Of a stretch of DNA of 64,000 bases, positions 22,132-34,217 are shown piece after piece. This DNA is from Sipunculus nudus (taxonomy: Eukaryota > Annelida > Sipuncula > Golfingiida > Sipunculidae), in assembly GCA_026874595.1 (NCBI GenBank), contig CM049318.1, forward strand, positions 61,664,250-61,728,249, given 5' to 3'. The notes beneath the pieces were generated by a model. It did no database searches. It saw only the letters and a list, made by a program, of their open reading frames with translations, and had not been told where the DNA came from. Made by a program: the position numbers and the translations under genes. Every line of letters begins with the position of its first letter. The stretch's first letter is position 1.

Positions 22132-23189
22132 AAACAAACTTATAAAATATGTCTAATATATAAGTTTTAATGTTTCTATTGCTGTCAAATTTCAAGACTA
22201 AAGCATTTTTTAATTACCAAAATTAGTTATTTGTTTTCAAAGAGCGACAGTATTTTCCAGACCAAGATAAACGCATTAAAAGGGATTATACTATATATCA
22301 AGTGGTCAGTGAAGCTGCTTCTTATCTTCAGTGTGCTTATTTATAAATCCTCTCACCAGAGAATAATTTATTACTGGTTGGACTTTTCATAGAAAAAATG
22401 TTTGGTGATTCGTCAACTCCGTTACAATAGAATGGCAACGGAGTTGATCGTAACGGAGCTGATTATTTTTTAAATTTTACCTAATCAGCGGACATGATAG
22501 ACATGAAATCCTTCAAACAAATATTTCAATTCTGATAGATTTACGATGCCTCTCTCTGTTCATGGATGTTTATAGGTTTCAACAATTACTTTTTTCACAA
22601 ATGGCGTAACAGAGTTGATGGGTGAATTAAGCTACTTTACTTTTTATACACTTTTTCACTGATAAAAATCAAAACTCCGGATTGAAGCCATGATTCTTCA
22701 CTTTGAATGCCCTACACTGTAACGAATGATATGATCAGCCACTCGATTTGTTCCACTGGATGGCTGTAGATGGCATATTGGTGCAGTTGTAACGGAGTTG
22801 ATGAAAATTTAGGACATGGCTTCGTTAGTCCAGCGAGTGAAAAATACTGAAGAGCAGCTCATAGAAATTTTGTAGGAAGCACATTAGATCTTGTTTATAG
22901 TAAATAAACACAAAAATACCCGAATTATTAGTGATGGGTACTAAATTTATTTATATTTTCATTGGAACCTCTTATTTAGGACATATATTTTTTTATTACG
23001 GTTTCATTTTGGATCTTAAAAATTGGCCCTAAAATTGTATCTGGACTTACTCTTGCAATATTACCCTCACATGGGGAATCGAAGTAAATCGTCAAACTCA
23101 TTCTGATATAATTATAACCATGATTGTGTGTTAATAATACCCTATGAAGCAGTCGGACCCTATTTTGACCCCTATTTGAAGAATTGCAC

Positions 23190-23192
<3 letters not shown>

Positions 23193-23256
<64 letters not shown>

Positions 23257-23268
23257 CAGTGAGAGGGA
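23193..23268. repeat. (GA)n microsatellite
   Basis: About 38 GA dinucleotides, immediately outside the right inverted repeat of the 19453-23190 element. Confidence 0.97.
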
Positions 23269-23618
23269 GAGACAGATAGATTAAGAAGAAGAGGGCAAAA
23301 ACCCAGCTAAGCTCAACCTGGTAAGACCCCTGTATTTAACATTAATACTTATAAATATGCATGTATTTAAAAAATAAAATTTATAAAAAAAAATAATTAA
23401 ATATAAATTATTACCATGCAAGCAATGCCCAATATATATCAGTGTAATAAATAATTACAACATGAAACCAGAGTTAGGGCTAATGTCTTTGGGTTGACCT
23501 TCAGGCTCGGTCCCTTGGTGATGTCACGGTGGTTGGTGTAATCTACATTATCTGAACTGATTATCAATGATAAGGATCTTATCAGCTTATCTCGGCCTAC
23601 GTCATGTGGCGAGCTTAC

Positions 23619-23690
23619 CTTGGCCATGAACTGTGTTAAAAAGATCACCATTAAGGCAAAATCTTCCATTTTGTCTGCTATTTTATCCAT
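23619..23690 (-). CDS. tmie: TMIE-like gene, probable exon 1 (start codon and signal/anchor segment)
   Basis: This exon would encode 24 residues, MDKIADKMEDFALMVIFLTQ then FMAK, and ends in frame (phase 0) at a GTAAGC donor. The stretch FALMVIFLTQFMA is a hydrophobic signal-peptide or anchor-like segment; vertebrate TMIE also begins with a hydrophobic N-terminus. The next recognised exon upstream of the TMIE transmembrane block can also be entered in phase 0, so the join gives a continuous frame. The joint would read MAK-ICCTEETIKP or, with the nearer acceptor, MAK-ETIKP. The second resembles the K-E-T that precedes the membrane segment in vertebrate TMIE. The implied intron is about 10.8 kb. 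Linkage to the other exons rests on strand, phase and hydrophobicity, not on conserved residues, so it is less certain than exons 2 and 3. A second in-frame ATG (Met8) could be the real start. Confidence 0.55.
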
Positions 23691-24983
23691 TATGATTGTT
23701 TTTGCCCATTGACTATCCCACGCTCTGCAATATTTGTATTCATATGGGGCTTGTAATCATATTATTATTACATTAATATTAATTTCCTGTCGTCATAGCT
23801 TACCGATCGTAGTTTTCGCTTGAAATTCGTCCCACATGTCAGGTCGCATAACTTGGATTAATGTCAATCTCGGCCCGGAACGTTCTCGTCCACATCACCC
23901 ACTTGGGCCGTCGCAAAATAGGCACGAGGGCCGATGCTTGTGCATGCAAGAGTTTTTGATACCAGCTTATTGGCTTGTCGTATTTTAATTTGTTTTATTC
24001 GTTTGAACACTTATAGTTTACACTTGCACAACTAAGATAATATTTTATTTACAATCATCGTTTTTGGCGATCAATAATAATAATAATAATTATAATAATA
24101 ATCTTTTTTATAACAGTCAGTGTTCGCAATGGAACACATCCGTAGCCACCCTAGGATATGTACATTTTTGGTCTTGAGCTGTCGGAAATTATGCAAAAGG
24201 CCATAAATCCAAAGATACCTCAAATTATTTTTCGACGGGGCTATATACCACAGCGCCATAAGTCGGCAACTACGATTACCTCCTGAGACAGAAAGCACTT
24301 TGTTTCTCTGAATCAGGGCCTGAGGCCCCGTGTGCTGGACCATTTGTGACGCGTTTTTTTTATCTACCGCAAACAGTGCAAGAATGGGAAAAAAATAAAA
24401 TAAAATTCAGATGAGGCTTCCCAAATCGTCGAAAATTAAAAACACACAAAAAAAAAAAAACCCGCTGATTTCAATGTCAAAGCAAAAAATATATATGGAG
24501 TTATTGCTCCGTAATGGCGAATGACTTTAGGCCTACTTAGCTGTGCTTTCTGGCTTTAAAAATGTGTCCCTATAATGAATGAAACGGATCCTAATATTGC
24601 TCAACAATGAATATTCGTTTTCTTTATCTTTACAATTTGTGTAACTCACAGAGTTACAAAATGTTCAGTTTTTTCTTAAGCCTCAACAAACATACTTTGA
24701 TTCTGTTAATAAAATATGAGGTAAGTAGGGTTTGAAATAAACTTTTGTCTAATCTGTTGACTATTAATGTACAAATTATCTTTAGGCATGTTATTCTCAT
24801 GACCTGTGCAACAAAAAATTCACCTTGACAGGTGTGTTCTAATGTTATAAATTACTGTTAAACTAGGTGAGGCGGTCTTCGTAATATAACACCGCCGGGG
24901 CTATATGCCGCATCTATTAGAAATGAAACAAAACTGGTCTTCAAGTGCAAAATAATGAAGGAGTAGGATAAGCTATAGTAGTA

Positions 24984-25049
24984 GTAGTAATAATAATATT
25001 AATAATGATGATGATGATGATAATATTGATGATAATAATAATGATATTG

Positions 25050-25087
<38 letters not shown>

Positions 25088-25110
25088 TATAATAATAATA
25101 ATAAGCAAAA
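24984..25110. repeat. (TAA)n/(GAT)n trinucleotide repeat
   Basis: Mixed TAA, GAT and TAG triplet repeats, followed by an A/G-rich (AAGAAG) tract. A shorter (AAT)n is at 24073-24103. Confidence 0.9.
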
Positions 25111-25181
25111 GAAGAAGAAAAAGAAGATGAAGATGAAGAAGAATAACACTAACGGTTTAATTATAACTTGTAGAATAAAGG

Positions 25182-26588
25182 CAGTGGCGGACCTAGCGGG
25201 GGGCGGCACGCGGGGGGGGGGGGGCATTTGGTGAATAAGTATAGTTTTTAGATGTAGCATGACGAGTTAAACAGAAAGGTCGAAGTTCATTTGTACAAAT
25301 TTGGCTGCATTTTTTTTTTCAGTTTGCATTTGTGGTTTTGGTTGTGTTTCTCGAACCATCACAAAGTTCCATTACTAACGTGGTTCTAATCCTATATAGT
25401 CAGAGGGCTTTTCTTACTGGCCCCATTTCAGGTATAACATGGATTACTGATTGGACAACTGAACCAATCAAATGACTCGCGTATGGTCCTTTTTCGCAGG
25501 ATTAGAAAAAATAAAAATATTAGTGGTCTGGTAATGTCAGAACGCCATCGGCAATCTGACCAGTCATATAAAAGCATGTATACAGCAAGGCTGTACACTG
25601 GCAGAAGTTCCAAGGTGGCCATAAACCAGAGACAAACACTACTTAAAGACCAATGTGCCTCAATGTGGGGGGGGGGGGGGGCGGCAGTGGGGGTACACAT
25701 TGTTGGAAAATGTACAGTCAAAATGAAATGAAATCTCCTTGTTATGTATTAAAAATGTCTATCCCTGCGTCGATTCACCAAGATACCATCATATTTAAAA
25801 GACCTAAATTTAAAAGACCTAGCTCATATATTTTAAAAACACCAAAATGCCTCTTGCGTATTTCCCAATGTTCAACAATAAACAAAAAGTGTTTCACTAT
25901 ACTGAATACCAGAATTTCGACTACATCTGTGTACGTACCACTGGTGACTAAATCTAGTGTTAATATGACCTGACCATTTATCTAAAGTGAATAACCCAAA
26001 TCTTTCACGAAGACCTGTGTATGAGTTATTTTATCTTTAAGGTGCCAGATGTGATTGTAAGTAAATTATCTCTACTATAAAGTTTTACGTCCAGGGTGGC
26101 GGATAAGGAGGCCCACTGGCCGCTGTTCCACACGGTCAATATAGGCCTACGTATTAAGTATCAGTACTAATACTATAGGGTTCAAATCTGAAATAAAAAA
26201 TATATTTGCCTGTACTGTTATATTCAGCTGATCAGCCATATACCTACCGCCAATTGTGATTTACCGATATTTGTGAAACGGTGTAAGTGAACAACAATGA
26301 TATCCGTCCAAGTTGGCAAGTTAACTAGAATTAATACGAAATGTTAATAATTACTGAATAATCTTAGTTCTAAAATAAAGTAAATTACTAATTTTTAAAT
26401 GAAATATGATGTAGTCCTGAATTAAAAGTAAGATGTTGTAAACTTTTAAGATTATATAATTAAACAAACTTGTTATAATAATTTATCTAAATATTTCACT
26501 TTTTATAAAAAAAATATAAAATGCTATGCACATAAAGCTCATGATATAACATTCCGTTGCACAACCATCAAAGAGTTCTTTTATTGTG

Positions 26589-26638
<50 letters not shown>

Positions 26639-27100
26639 TATAATAAAGAGTTAAATAAGTTAAAAGATATTTGTGTTTAGTTTCTGAATTCAATAATATG
26701 TTACACACAAAATAAGGTCTTTACTATATATATATATATATAGTTGGTTTTAAGTTAATCACAAAATCGTGTGTACACAAAAAATCATGTTACCACATTA
26801 TATGGGAAACATGCAATATAATGGTATTTTCTCTATTGGATGGATTTTTTTTACCCGTGAACTGCGTAATAAACATCCTAGTATAAAGTATATATATGTC
26901 AGAGAGATCTTTCAGTTTTCATTAGCAAGGAGGTAATTTTTCTTCTGTGTGGGGCGAAAGTTGTTCTTTCAGTGAATTACACAATGTAATTGTGTTGTCT
27001 TCTATAACGAAGAAAATTGACTATATATTTAAAATGTTGTTTAGAGGGGCGGCAAATTCTATAATCGCCCCGGGCGGCACAACCGCTAGGTACGCCACTG
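25182..27100. mobile_element. Non-autonomous hAT-type element
   Basis: Starts CAGTGGCGGACCTAGCGGGG and ends with the inverse of CAGTGGCGTACCTAGCGG. Its flanks are AATAAAGG (25174-25181) and AATAATGG (27101-27108), an 8-bp duplication with one mismatch. Subterminal GGGGCGGC(A) occurs in both arms. The interior holds poly-G tracts and (TA)n at 26595-26636, and no coding sequence. Confidence 0.85.
26595..26636. repeat. (TA)n microsatellite
   Basis: About 21 TA units inside the hAT-type element. Confidence 0.95.
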
Positions 27101-27119
27101 AATAATGGTCACCATGACT

Positions 27120-28915
27120 TACTTTCAGGTTTCAAAAGAGTTTCGGCAAGAGCTTCCTTGGATGTTGTTATAGAAGATTCTAGGCCTTACAGTTACAATA
27201 ATTTTTGTGTCTCGTCTGATTGTTCATAATCATGTTTCTGGCCAGTTTGTTGGAGGATATAGGCCATCATGACCTAATTTCAGGTTTCCAAGAATATTTG
27301 CCCAAGACTTCCCTGGGTATTACATTAGAAGGTTCTAGGGCCAACGGATTCAATTTGTGCACATCTGACTTTCAGGAAGCCTAAATCATGATTTTTTTCC
27401 CTATAGCTCACAGAATATAGTTCACAGTGACCTAATTTCATATTTCCAAGGACGTTTACCCAGGACCTCCCAGCATTCACATCAGAAGATTGTAGGTAAA
27501 ATGGATGCAAGTTGTGCCCCGTTTGACTCCCAGATCGAGTGCTCAAAATCATGTTTTCCGCCAGCAGCTCGCAGAATATAGGTCACCATGACCTAATTTC
27601 AGATTTTTAAGGAGAATTTTGTGGACCTCCATGGGTTTTCAGTTAAAATTTCAAGGTCCAGTGGTTACGATTTGTGTCCTGTTAACGGACAGACGGACAA
27701 ACAGACGGACTGACGGACGACAGACAAAGAATGATCGCTATAGTTTATATGACTTTCATGAATGTCACATCAGAAGATTCTAGGCCAAATGAACACAATT
27801 TGTGCCCCGTGTGACACTCTGGGTGATCAAAATTATGTTTTCGGCCAGTAGCTCGTAGAATATAGGTCACCATGACGTAATTTCAGGGTTCCGAAGAGAT
27901 TTGCCTAGGACCTACCAAGGTGTACAATATAAAGTTTCTAGGTCTAACGGTTACCGTGTGTGCCCTGTTATCGTCTGGACTGCTTCATTTGAAGGTCTCA
28001 AAAATAGAGGATAAAATGTATTAAAATAATAAAAATTTAGAAGGCGCCACCAGTCTTCAGGAAATGATAAAACACTCCATGATCAATATGTATGGAAATA
28101 AAAATGGCAATCAATGGATTAGTTATTCAGATACTGGAGCTTTTGTATCAATTTTTAACAATTCTTGGGGGTACATTTGAGCCCACGTAGCTCGGAAGAT
28201 ATAGGTCGTAGTGACGTAATTTGAGGTTTCAAAGGCGATATTTTTACTGACCTCTATGGGTGTTCATAAAAGAAGATTCAAGGTCCATCAGTCACAATTT
28301 GTGCACTGCCTGACTCATTGGGTGCTAAATATCGTCTTTTTGGCCAGTAGTTTGCAAAATATAGGCCACCATGATCTAAATTCAGGTTTCCAAGGTGATT
28401 TGCCTAGGAAGTCCCTGAATATACCGTTAGAAGTTTCCAGGTCTAACGCTTACGGTTTGTGCCTTATTAACGTCCAAACTGCTTCATTTGATAAATGAAT
28501 CATTTTTCAAAATAGAGAAAAAATACGTAAAAATTAGAAAAATGCAGGTGGCGCCAAGAGTCTTCATGAATTGATGAAACATTGTTTGATGTACGGAAAG
28601 AATCATGACAATCAATGCATTAGTTTTTCAGATATTGGAGCTTTTGAATCAAATTTTTAATTATTCTTGGAGGTACTCAAGAGCCCCATAGCTCGGAGGA
28701 TAAAGGTAACAGTGATCTAATTTCAGGTTTCCATGGATATTTTTTTATGGATATTTTTAATGGGTTTTCAGTTAGAAGTTTCTAGGTCCAGCAATTACGA
28801 TTTGTCTTCTGTTAACAGGCAGACAGACGGACAGACAGACGGACGGACGGACAGACGGACGACGGACAAACAGTGATCGCTATAGCTCAGATGACTTTCA
28901 GTCAGCTGTGCTAAA
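27120..28915 (+). repeat. Dispersed repeat family, several diverged units
   Basis: Units recur with CATGACCTAATTTCAGGTTT, GAAGATTCTAGG, ATTTGTGCCC and, at the ends of two sub-blocks, runs of ACGGACAGACGG followed by GCTCAGATGACTTTCAGTCA. Same family as 9830-10125 and 11365-12395. No coding sequence. Confidence 0.65.
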
Positions 28916-29014
28916 AATTATCACGAATTATCAGGCCACAGTGGTGGAGGAATCGCGTATAATTATAGATATTGTTTGCACATCACTAGTGGTACTGTTA
29001 TTTTTAACCTGAAC

Positions 29015-29240
29015 AGAAGCGAATCCCGGTGGGGGGGGGGGGGGGGGGGGTCCGTACTCCATGTTTCAGCCGCCTTTCTTAAAGGTTTCAGACCAATTTT
29101 TGCGGCCTGAACCCCCCCCCCCCCCCTTTCCGGTTCTGAGACCTTTTTTTTTAGTTTTTTTCCCCTTAGTCCTCCTAGGTTGGACCACTTATTTTCCTAA
29201 ATTTTTTTTATCCACTCCTGCTGAACGTACGGACTTGCAT
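29015..29240 (+). mobile_element. MITE relative with poly-G/poly-C tracts, copy 1
   Basis: GCGAATCCCGG(G)n, GTTTCAGCC, AGGTTTCAGACCAATTTTTG, CGGCCTGAACCCCC and TTGGACCAC follow the order of the intact 187-bp element at 36161-36347. It is diverged and expanded by homopolymer runs. Confidence 0.55.
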
Positions 29241-29521
29241 GACACTGATGACAGATTGGTTTCCCCTAATTGACCCCAGCAGGAGTTGGCCTGGTATCTC
29301 AAGTCATTTCCTCCGAATCCAAGTCATTGTCCAGCACCATCGAGACTTGATTCCAGTCCCACTCAAGACAGGACTCCGGTCCAAGACCGGACTCGAATCC
29401 AACATAACTGTCCGTTTGTGTGTGGATTTATACATCATGATGTCTGTTATTATGCCCTTTTCCCTTCAGATTCCAAGGAGAATACAATTATTTTGAAAAA
29501 TGGAAAAGAGGCGTCGCCTGT

Positions 29522-30277
29522 TGTTACGGAACCTAATATCAACAGATCACGTAGTCGTGACGAGCATACATTTTTTAATGGAGATTAAAAAGAAATCAGA
29601 TTCTATAACACCAGGCAGCGTGAAATGTCAGGAGAATGAATAAAGACGTCAGTGTTTTTTTGTTAACAAATATTATAATTTATTCTTAAAACAACCCTAA
29701 CATTACAATACACTAAATCAATACAATTACACAGTATCACAACAGTATAACAGTAAATCAATACAATTACACAGTATAATAAATAAAGTGTACAGTACCT
29801 GGATACCACCACTGTCACAGCGATAACAAGTCCTTTAAAACCAATAATCCATGTAAACAGTTCAAACAGTCCAAAGTAAAGCTCTTGTAATAATCCCGAA
29901 AGTAAACTGGAGACAGGCCGCACTAAATCTGCATTGAGTTCGTAGAATCCCTGAAACTACAGCATTTTTCGGATAGGTCCAAAACTGACTCACACTCTTC
30001 CTTGTCCGCCTCTCCTCTCCCTCGGCTCTAAACACAGTACCTTATTTATAACTTTTCACCTCAAGCCGAGAACTTTCCATTTCACGAACAAACCAGAAGA
30101 ACCCAAGAATACATAATACACATGCCCAAAGAACTTACTAGAACAAAGAACGCTGTCTTTCTACACGTCAGACCCCACAAGTGGGCCGGGCCAGCTCGCG
30201 CGTCTCCCATGGCAACGGACAATGCTACCCAGACACATGTAAGACTGCTGCACACAATAAAAGAGACATCTGTAACA
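29522..30277 (-). mobile_element. Solo LTR, copy 1
   Basis: On the minus strand it starts TGTTACAGATG and ends TTAGGTTCCGTAACA, with TGTTA/TAACA inverted ends. A TATAAATA box lies upstream of an AATAAA signal in that orientation. The flanks CTGT/CTGG allow an imperfect 4-bp target duplication. No primer binding site follows the 3' edge. It is a diverged partner of 61806-62631. Confidence 0.75.
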
Positions 30278-31221
30278 CTGGACATATGACAATGGTCGTT
30301 CGTTACACTTTCACGAGGTTATATTTTATTGCCTCAAGAACGTCCTCAAAAAATATTCACAAATGCACAGTCACGTATGAATGGCTTGGGGATATGGGAC
30401 GAATAACTCAACTCAAACACGATTTGGGGAGGATCCCACGTTAGGGACTCCAACACGGCGCAGGCTTGCATTCCTAAGAATACAGATTTTTAGTTATCTA
30501 TTAACATGTTAGTACTACAAATACGCTCTCCTGAGGCTTGGTCAAGAATACAAAGCAGAGAATTTGGATTTTAGAATTAAGATGACAATCATATGAATTT
30601 ATGTTGTCACAAACAGCTGAATTAAAATGTTTTTCGTCTCCAGCTGAAAAATAAACGAAAATAAAATAATAAAATAAATATATTGCACGTATCAATCTCA
30701 TTTATTTCCTAGCTCTCCCCCTCTCACTTTTTGCAAAATACAGAATGTTCCATCGAGAGGTTAATCCCATCTTTGATCGTTCACCGTTACTGATAAAAAG
30801 AAGGGCTGATGCACGTAATATGAAAAACAGCAAATAAGACCCAGGGGTTAAGCCAGTCCAAGAGAAACTGCTGACAGATGATTTGCTAAGGATGTTCAGT
30901 TTATATAAAGAGATGACACTGAAGATCTTACATTAGACTGCTGTCAGTAACAACATCTGTATTCATCTCAACTGGATGGACACTATGATAATGAATTCAG
31001 GCGTGTTGTCTGGTTTTCGTCAAGTATATGATACCCTCACACTGAGCACTATTAAAGCAAACACGTCCCAGTAGATCTACCAGTTTTAATATGCATACCA
31101 TGTGGTATCTATCAACAACCTGTCCGTCTTACTGAATCAATACTATTCCCAATGCATGAGAAGATTAAATTATTACTCGGTCTACATATTTAAATACTTA
31201 CGTACATGATAATATACAAGC

Positions 31222-31224
<3 letters not shown>

Positions 31225-31265
<41 letters not shown>
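31225..31265. repeat. (TA)n microsatellite
   Basis: About 20 TA units just upstream of the 39-bp minisatellite. Confidence 0.95.
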
Positions 31266-31269
<4 letters not shown>

Positions 31270-31289
31270 CTTATAAGTTCATAATAATG

Positions 31290-31885
31290 TACATCCTACA
31301 TGTATAAATACTTACCTACGTAATAATGTACATCCTACATATATGAATACTTAGGGCCATTACAATGTACATCCTACATAAATAAATACTTAGGTACATA
31401 ATAATGTACATCTACATATATAAATACTTACGTACGTAATAATGTACATCCTACATTAATAAATACTTACGCACATAATAATATACATCCTACATATATG
31501 AATACTTACGTACCTAATAATGTACATCCTACATAAATGAATACTTACGTACCTAATAATGTACATCCTACATATATTAATACTTACGTACGTAATAAGG
31601 TACATCCTACATATATGAAAACTTACGTACATAATAAAAAACATCCTACATATATGAATACTTACGTACGTAATAAGGTATATCCTACATATATGAATAC
31701 TTACGTACATAATAATATACATCCTACATATATGAATACTTACGTACGTAATAATGTACATTCTACATAGATGCATACTGAGGTTCAAAATAATGTATAC
31801 GCCACATATATGCATACTTACGTACACAATAATGTACATCCTACATATATGAATACTTACGTACATAATAGAGTACATCCATTAT
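31290..31885. repeat. 39-bp minisatellite, about 15 copies
   Basis: Units of the type CATCCTACATATATGAATAC, TTACGTAC(A/G)TAATAATGTA. 39 is divisible by 3, so long frames are open on both strands (up to 140 codons on the minus strand). These show no start context or splice signals and I treat them as repeat artefacts. Confidence 0.92.
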
Positions 31886-34169
31886 TAAAGTCTTCGAAGT
31901 TATATATCCCTGACAGAACATACTATAATAAAAAAATTGAACTAGCAATGATAATCCTTCTTAGAGCCAGGTATATTTTATCATCGTCAAAAATAATTAA
32001 ATGTTCATATTTAAGAAAATTTGTTTACTTACAGTTCATTTTACAACCCACCTTTTCACAAAAATGTGTTCACAATTTAAATTATCCTTCAGAAACAAAG
32101 TAGCATTTTATCTGGACTGTCAACCCCACGTGGCCGATCACATAAATCCCGTTTACCCTGACAGAACCAACACATTCTTCAATTGCTGATTGGTTGGCAA
32201 ATGGAGCTGTGGTTCGACTGATACCTGGGATTATGACCTGCAGTAGCATTCTTTTGAGCCTGAACACTGCTTATCTTGATAAGCTGGGCCCCGTTTTTGA
32301 CCCTAAATTAGTGCAAATTAGAGTGGCGAGGTGACCTAATTAGGAGTTGTTGTCCTGGGACCATTAGCTCAGACATCTTCTGATTACGACACATCCAGAC
32401 TTGACATTTGCCATAAAAACACCTTTTTATACATGAATATTAATTAATAATTAAGAGTATTAAAAAGAGGAAGGGAATAAAATCAGATCATGATGTTGAT
32501 TCCTGTTATAAAATTTTCACTTGCATTCACATTTCGGCCAGCCAACTAAGACAAAATTATTCTGCCCAAACAGTTGTTGGCTATCTTCTAAAACCAGTAT
32601 TTCAGCTGATTACACCAGCTTTGGAGGGATATTTCTCAAAAACTATCGGGCATAAAGCTCTCAGATTTTCCCATATCTGTGAAAACATATTATCTAAAAT
32701 GTATTTTATTTTCTTTATTCTTTGTTCTTTATCTTATTTTAAAAAGCAGTTACTCGCCATTTAACACAAAGAATCATTAGTTACTTTGTCAAAGATTTTT
32801 AAAATTAAAATTTAAGTTAAAGTAAGATGACAGAAATACAATAAAAAGTGTGAAGATATTTGTGAATATTTTATGATTATGTTATTGTTAAATGTATTTT
32901 TACCGTATATATGAGATATAATAGCGGTTTTTTTTGGAAAAAAAGTATAAAATTTGTTTTAAATTTTAAAATCTTCAGACTAACAACGAAAATTATACCT
33001 ATATATAGTAAAATAAAGGCTATTTTAAGGATTTAAAATATGTGTATGTCATTGCATGGGACTTATTAAATATATATTTTAAAGCTAAACTGGACCAAGG
33101 TAGTTTTTCGATATAAAGACCTCAACAACAAGAACGCGTGCATCGGGAACTCACCAGGTTTACAAGTCTTTTTATATGATTGGCCGGATTCTCGATAACG
33201 TCTGCCATCACATCGGTTGATCTAATAAGAGCACCGTAAACGTGCGTAAAACGTCTTCTGACTCCTATGAGAGTGAGGGTCAGAGGCGAACCGGGAAAAA
33301 ATTGCTTTAGGGCACAAAAAAAGTTTTAAATTTAATAATCTATTTTTTTTGTTTTTATACAATTTTGTTAAGCGAGCCTGAGCGGCCCGGTCTGGCCAGG
33401 ACAGTGCCCTGTAAGGCACTTAAAAATGCGAGAGTTTTGTTTTTCTTTCGTGCTTTTTTTTCATCGGGGCCAGGGGAAGTGGTTGCGTTTTATAATCATA
33501 TTGTGGCCAGTTAAACGTCTGAAAAATTAATGTGGTCTCATTTAATAATTGTATTAGCTAAAATTCATTTTTAGTCGGAATCAAATCGAAATAGCCTAAG
33601 GAGCCCTGCATTGGCCGGTTTTGTTCTTCTTTAGGGAACAAGAAATTGCTTTAAAATGATGACATTTCTTTTGGTTTATGTTTTTATTAAATTACTTACA
33701 TGTAATTTGTTACCGTAGCGGGGCGACTAATTAATTCTTTTGAAATTGCGGGATTTCATTTATCTTTGTCATAATTCGTATATAGATTTAACCATGCATG
33801 CTAGGAAGGTCCAGGGGTTTCCAAAGGTACAAGAAATGCATGAAGAAAAACAGAAAATCTCATTTGCCTTCAATTGTGTTAGTTACCTTTTGTATTTTGT
33901 TTTTATCCACCGGCCACAATGGGGCCGGGCTGGCAAAGAGTTTCATGCACATTACCCAATGGAATTCTTGAAAATCGGATTGAAAACCTGTGATAACATC
34001 AAAATTTCCAGGCAGATTATGAGGATGGCTATAAAGTATGTGGTACGACACATCCGTGGAAGAAATTAGCCTGATAAATTATATTTATTGCAATTATCTT
34101 ACAGGGCCTAGAAAGCCGTTCTGGCCGATCCGGTTGTCTATTCAATTGGTCTTTTTAAATTTGAATATA

Positions 34170-34170
<1 letters not shown>
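31886..34170. other. Non-coding interval, no recognised feature
   Basis: AT-rich. The only weak gene signal is the candidate exon at 33155-33208 on the minus strand. Confidence 0.45.
33155..33208 (-). CDS. Candidate first exon, unknown protein
   Basis: An ATGG start is followed by 18 codons (MADVIENPANHIKRLVNL) and a GTGAGT donor in phase 0. I do not recognise the product and found no convincing partner exon on the same strand. The segment is short enough to be chance, so this is a weak candidate only. Confidence 0.2.

Positions 34171-34173
<3 letters not shown>

Positions 34174-34214
<41 letters not shown>
34174..34214. repeat. (TC)n microsatellite
   Basis: About 20 TC units. Confidence 0.95.

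Positions 34215-34217
<3 letters not shown>

Larger units (their letters stand above)
19453..23190. mobile_element. Inverted-repeat element with recurring GTAACGGAGTTGA motif, host to a nested hAT
   Basis: The left end GGTGTAATTCTCAGAATAGG (continuing GGTCAA) is matched in inverse at 23163-23190 with about 75% identity over 28 bases. The 13-mer GTAACGGAGTTGA or its inverse occurs near 19645, 20016, 22413, 22436-22460, 22606 and 22789, all inside these borders. A minus-strand frame at 20723-20983 begins MAKTGKERMRVYRHYYF. K-x-ER-x-R-x-YR near the start is seen in some transposon proteins, but I cannot assign it. A 1.1-kb hAT element is nested at 21036-22131. Confidence 0.55.

Noticed and set aside
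31456-31878. 140-codon minus-strand frame
   Set aside because: It is produced by the 39-bp minisatellite; the plus strand is equally open, and there is no start or splice context.
33740-34069. 109-codon plus-strand frame
   Set aside because: It has no domain, no splice context and biased AT-rich codons; likely chance.
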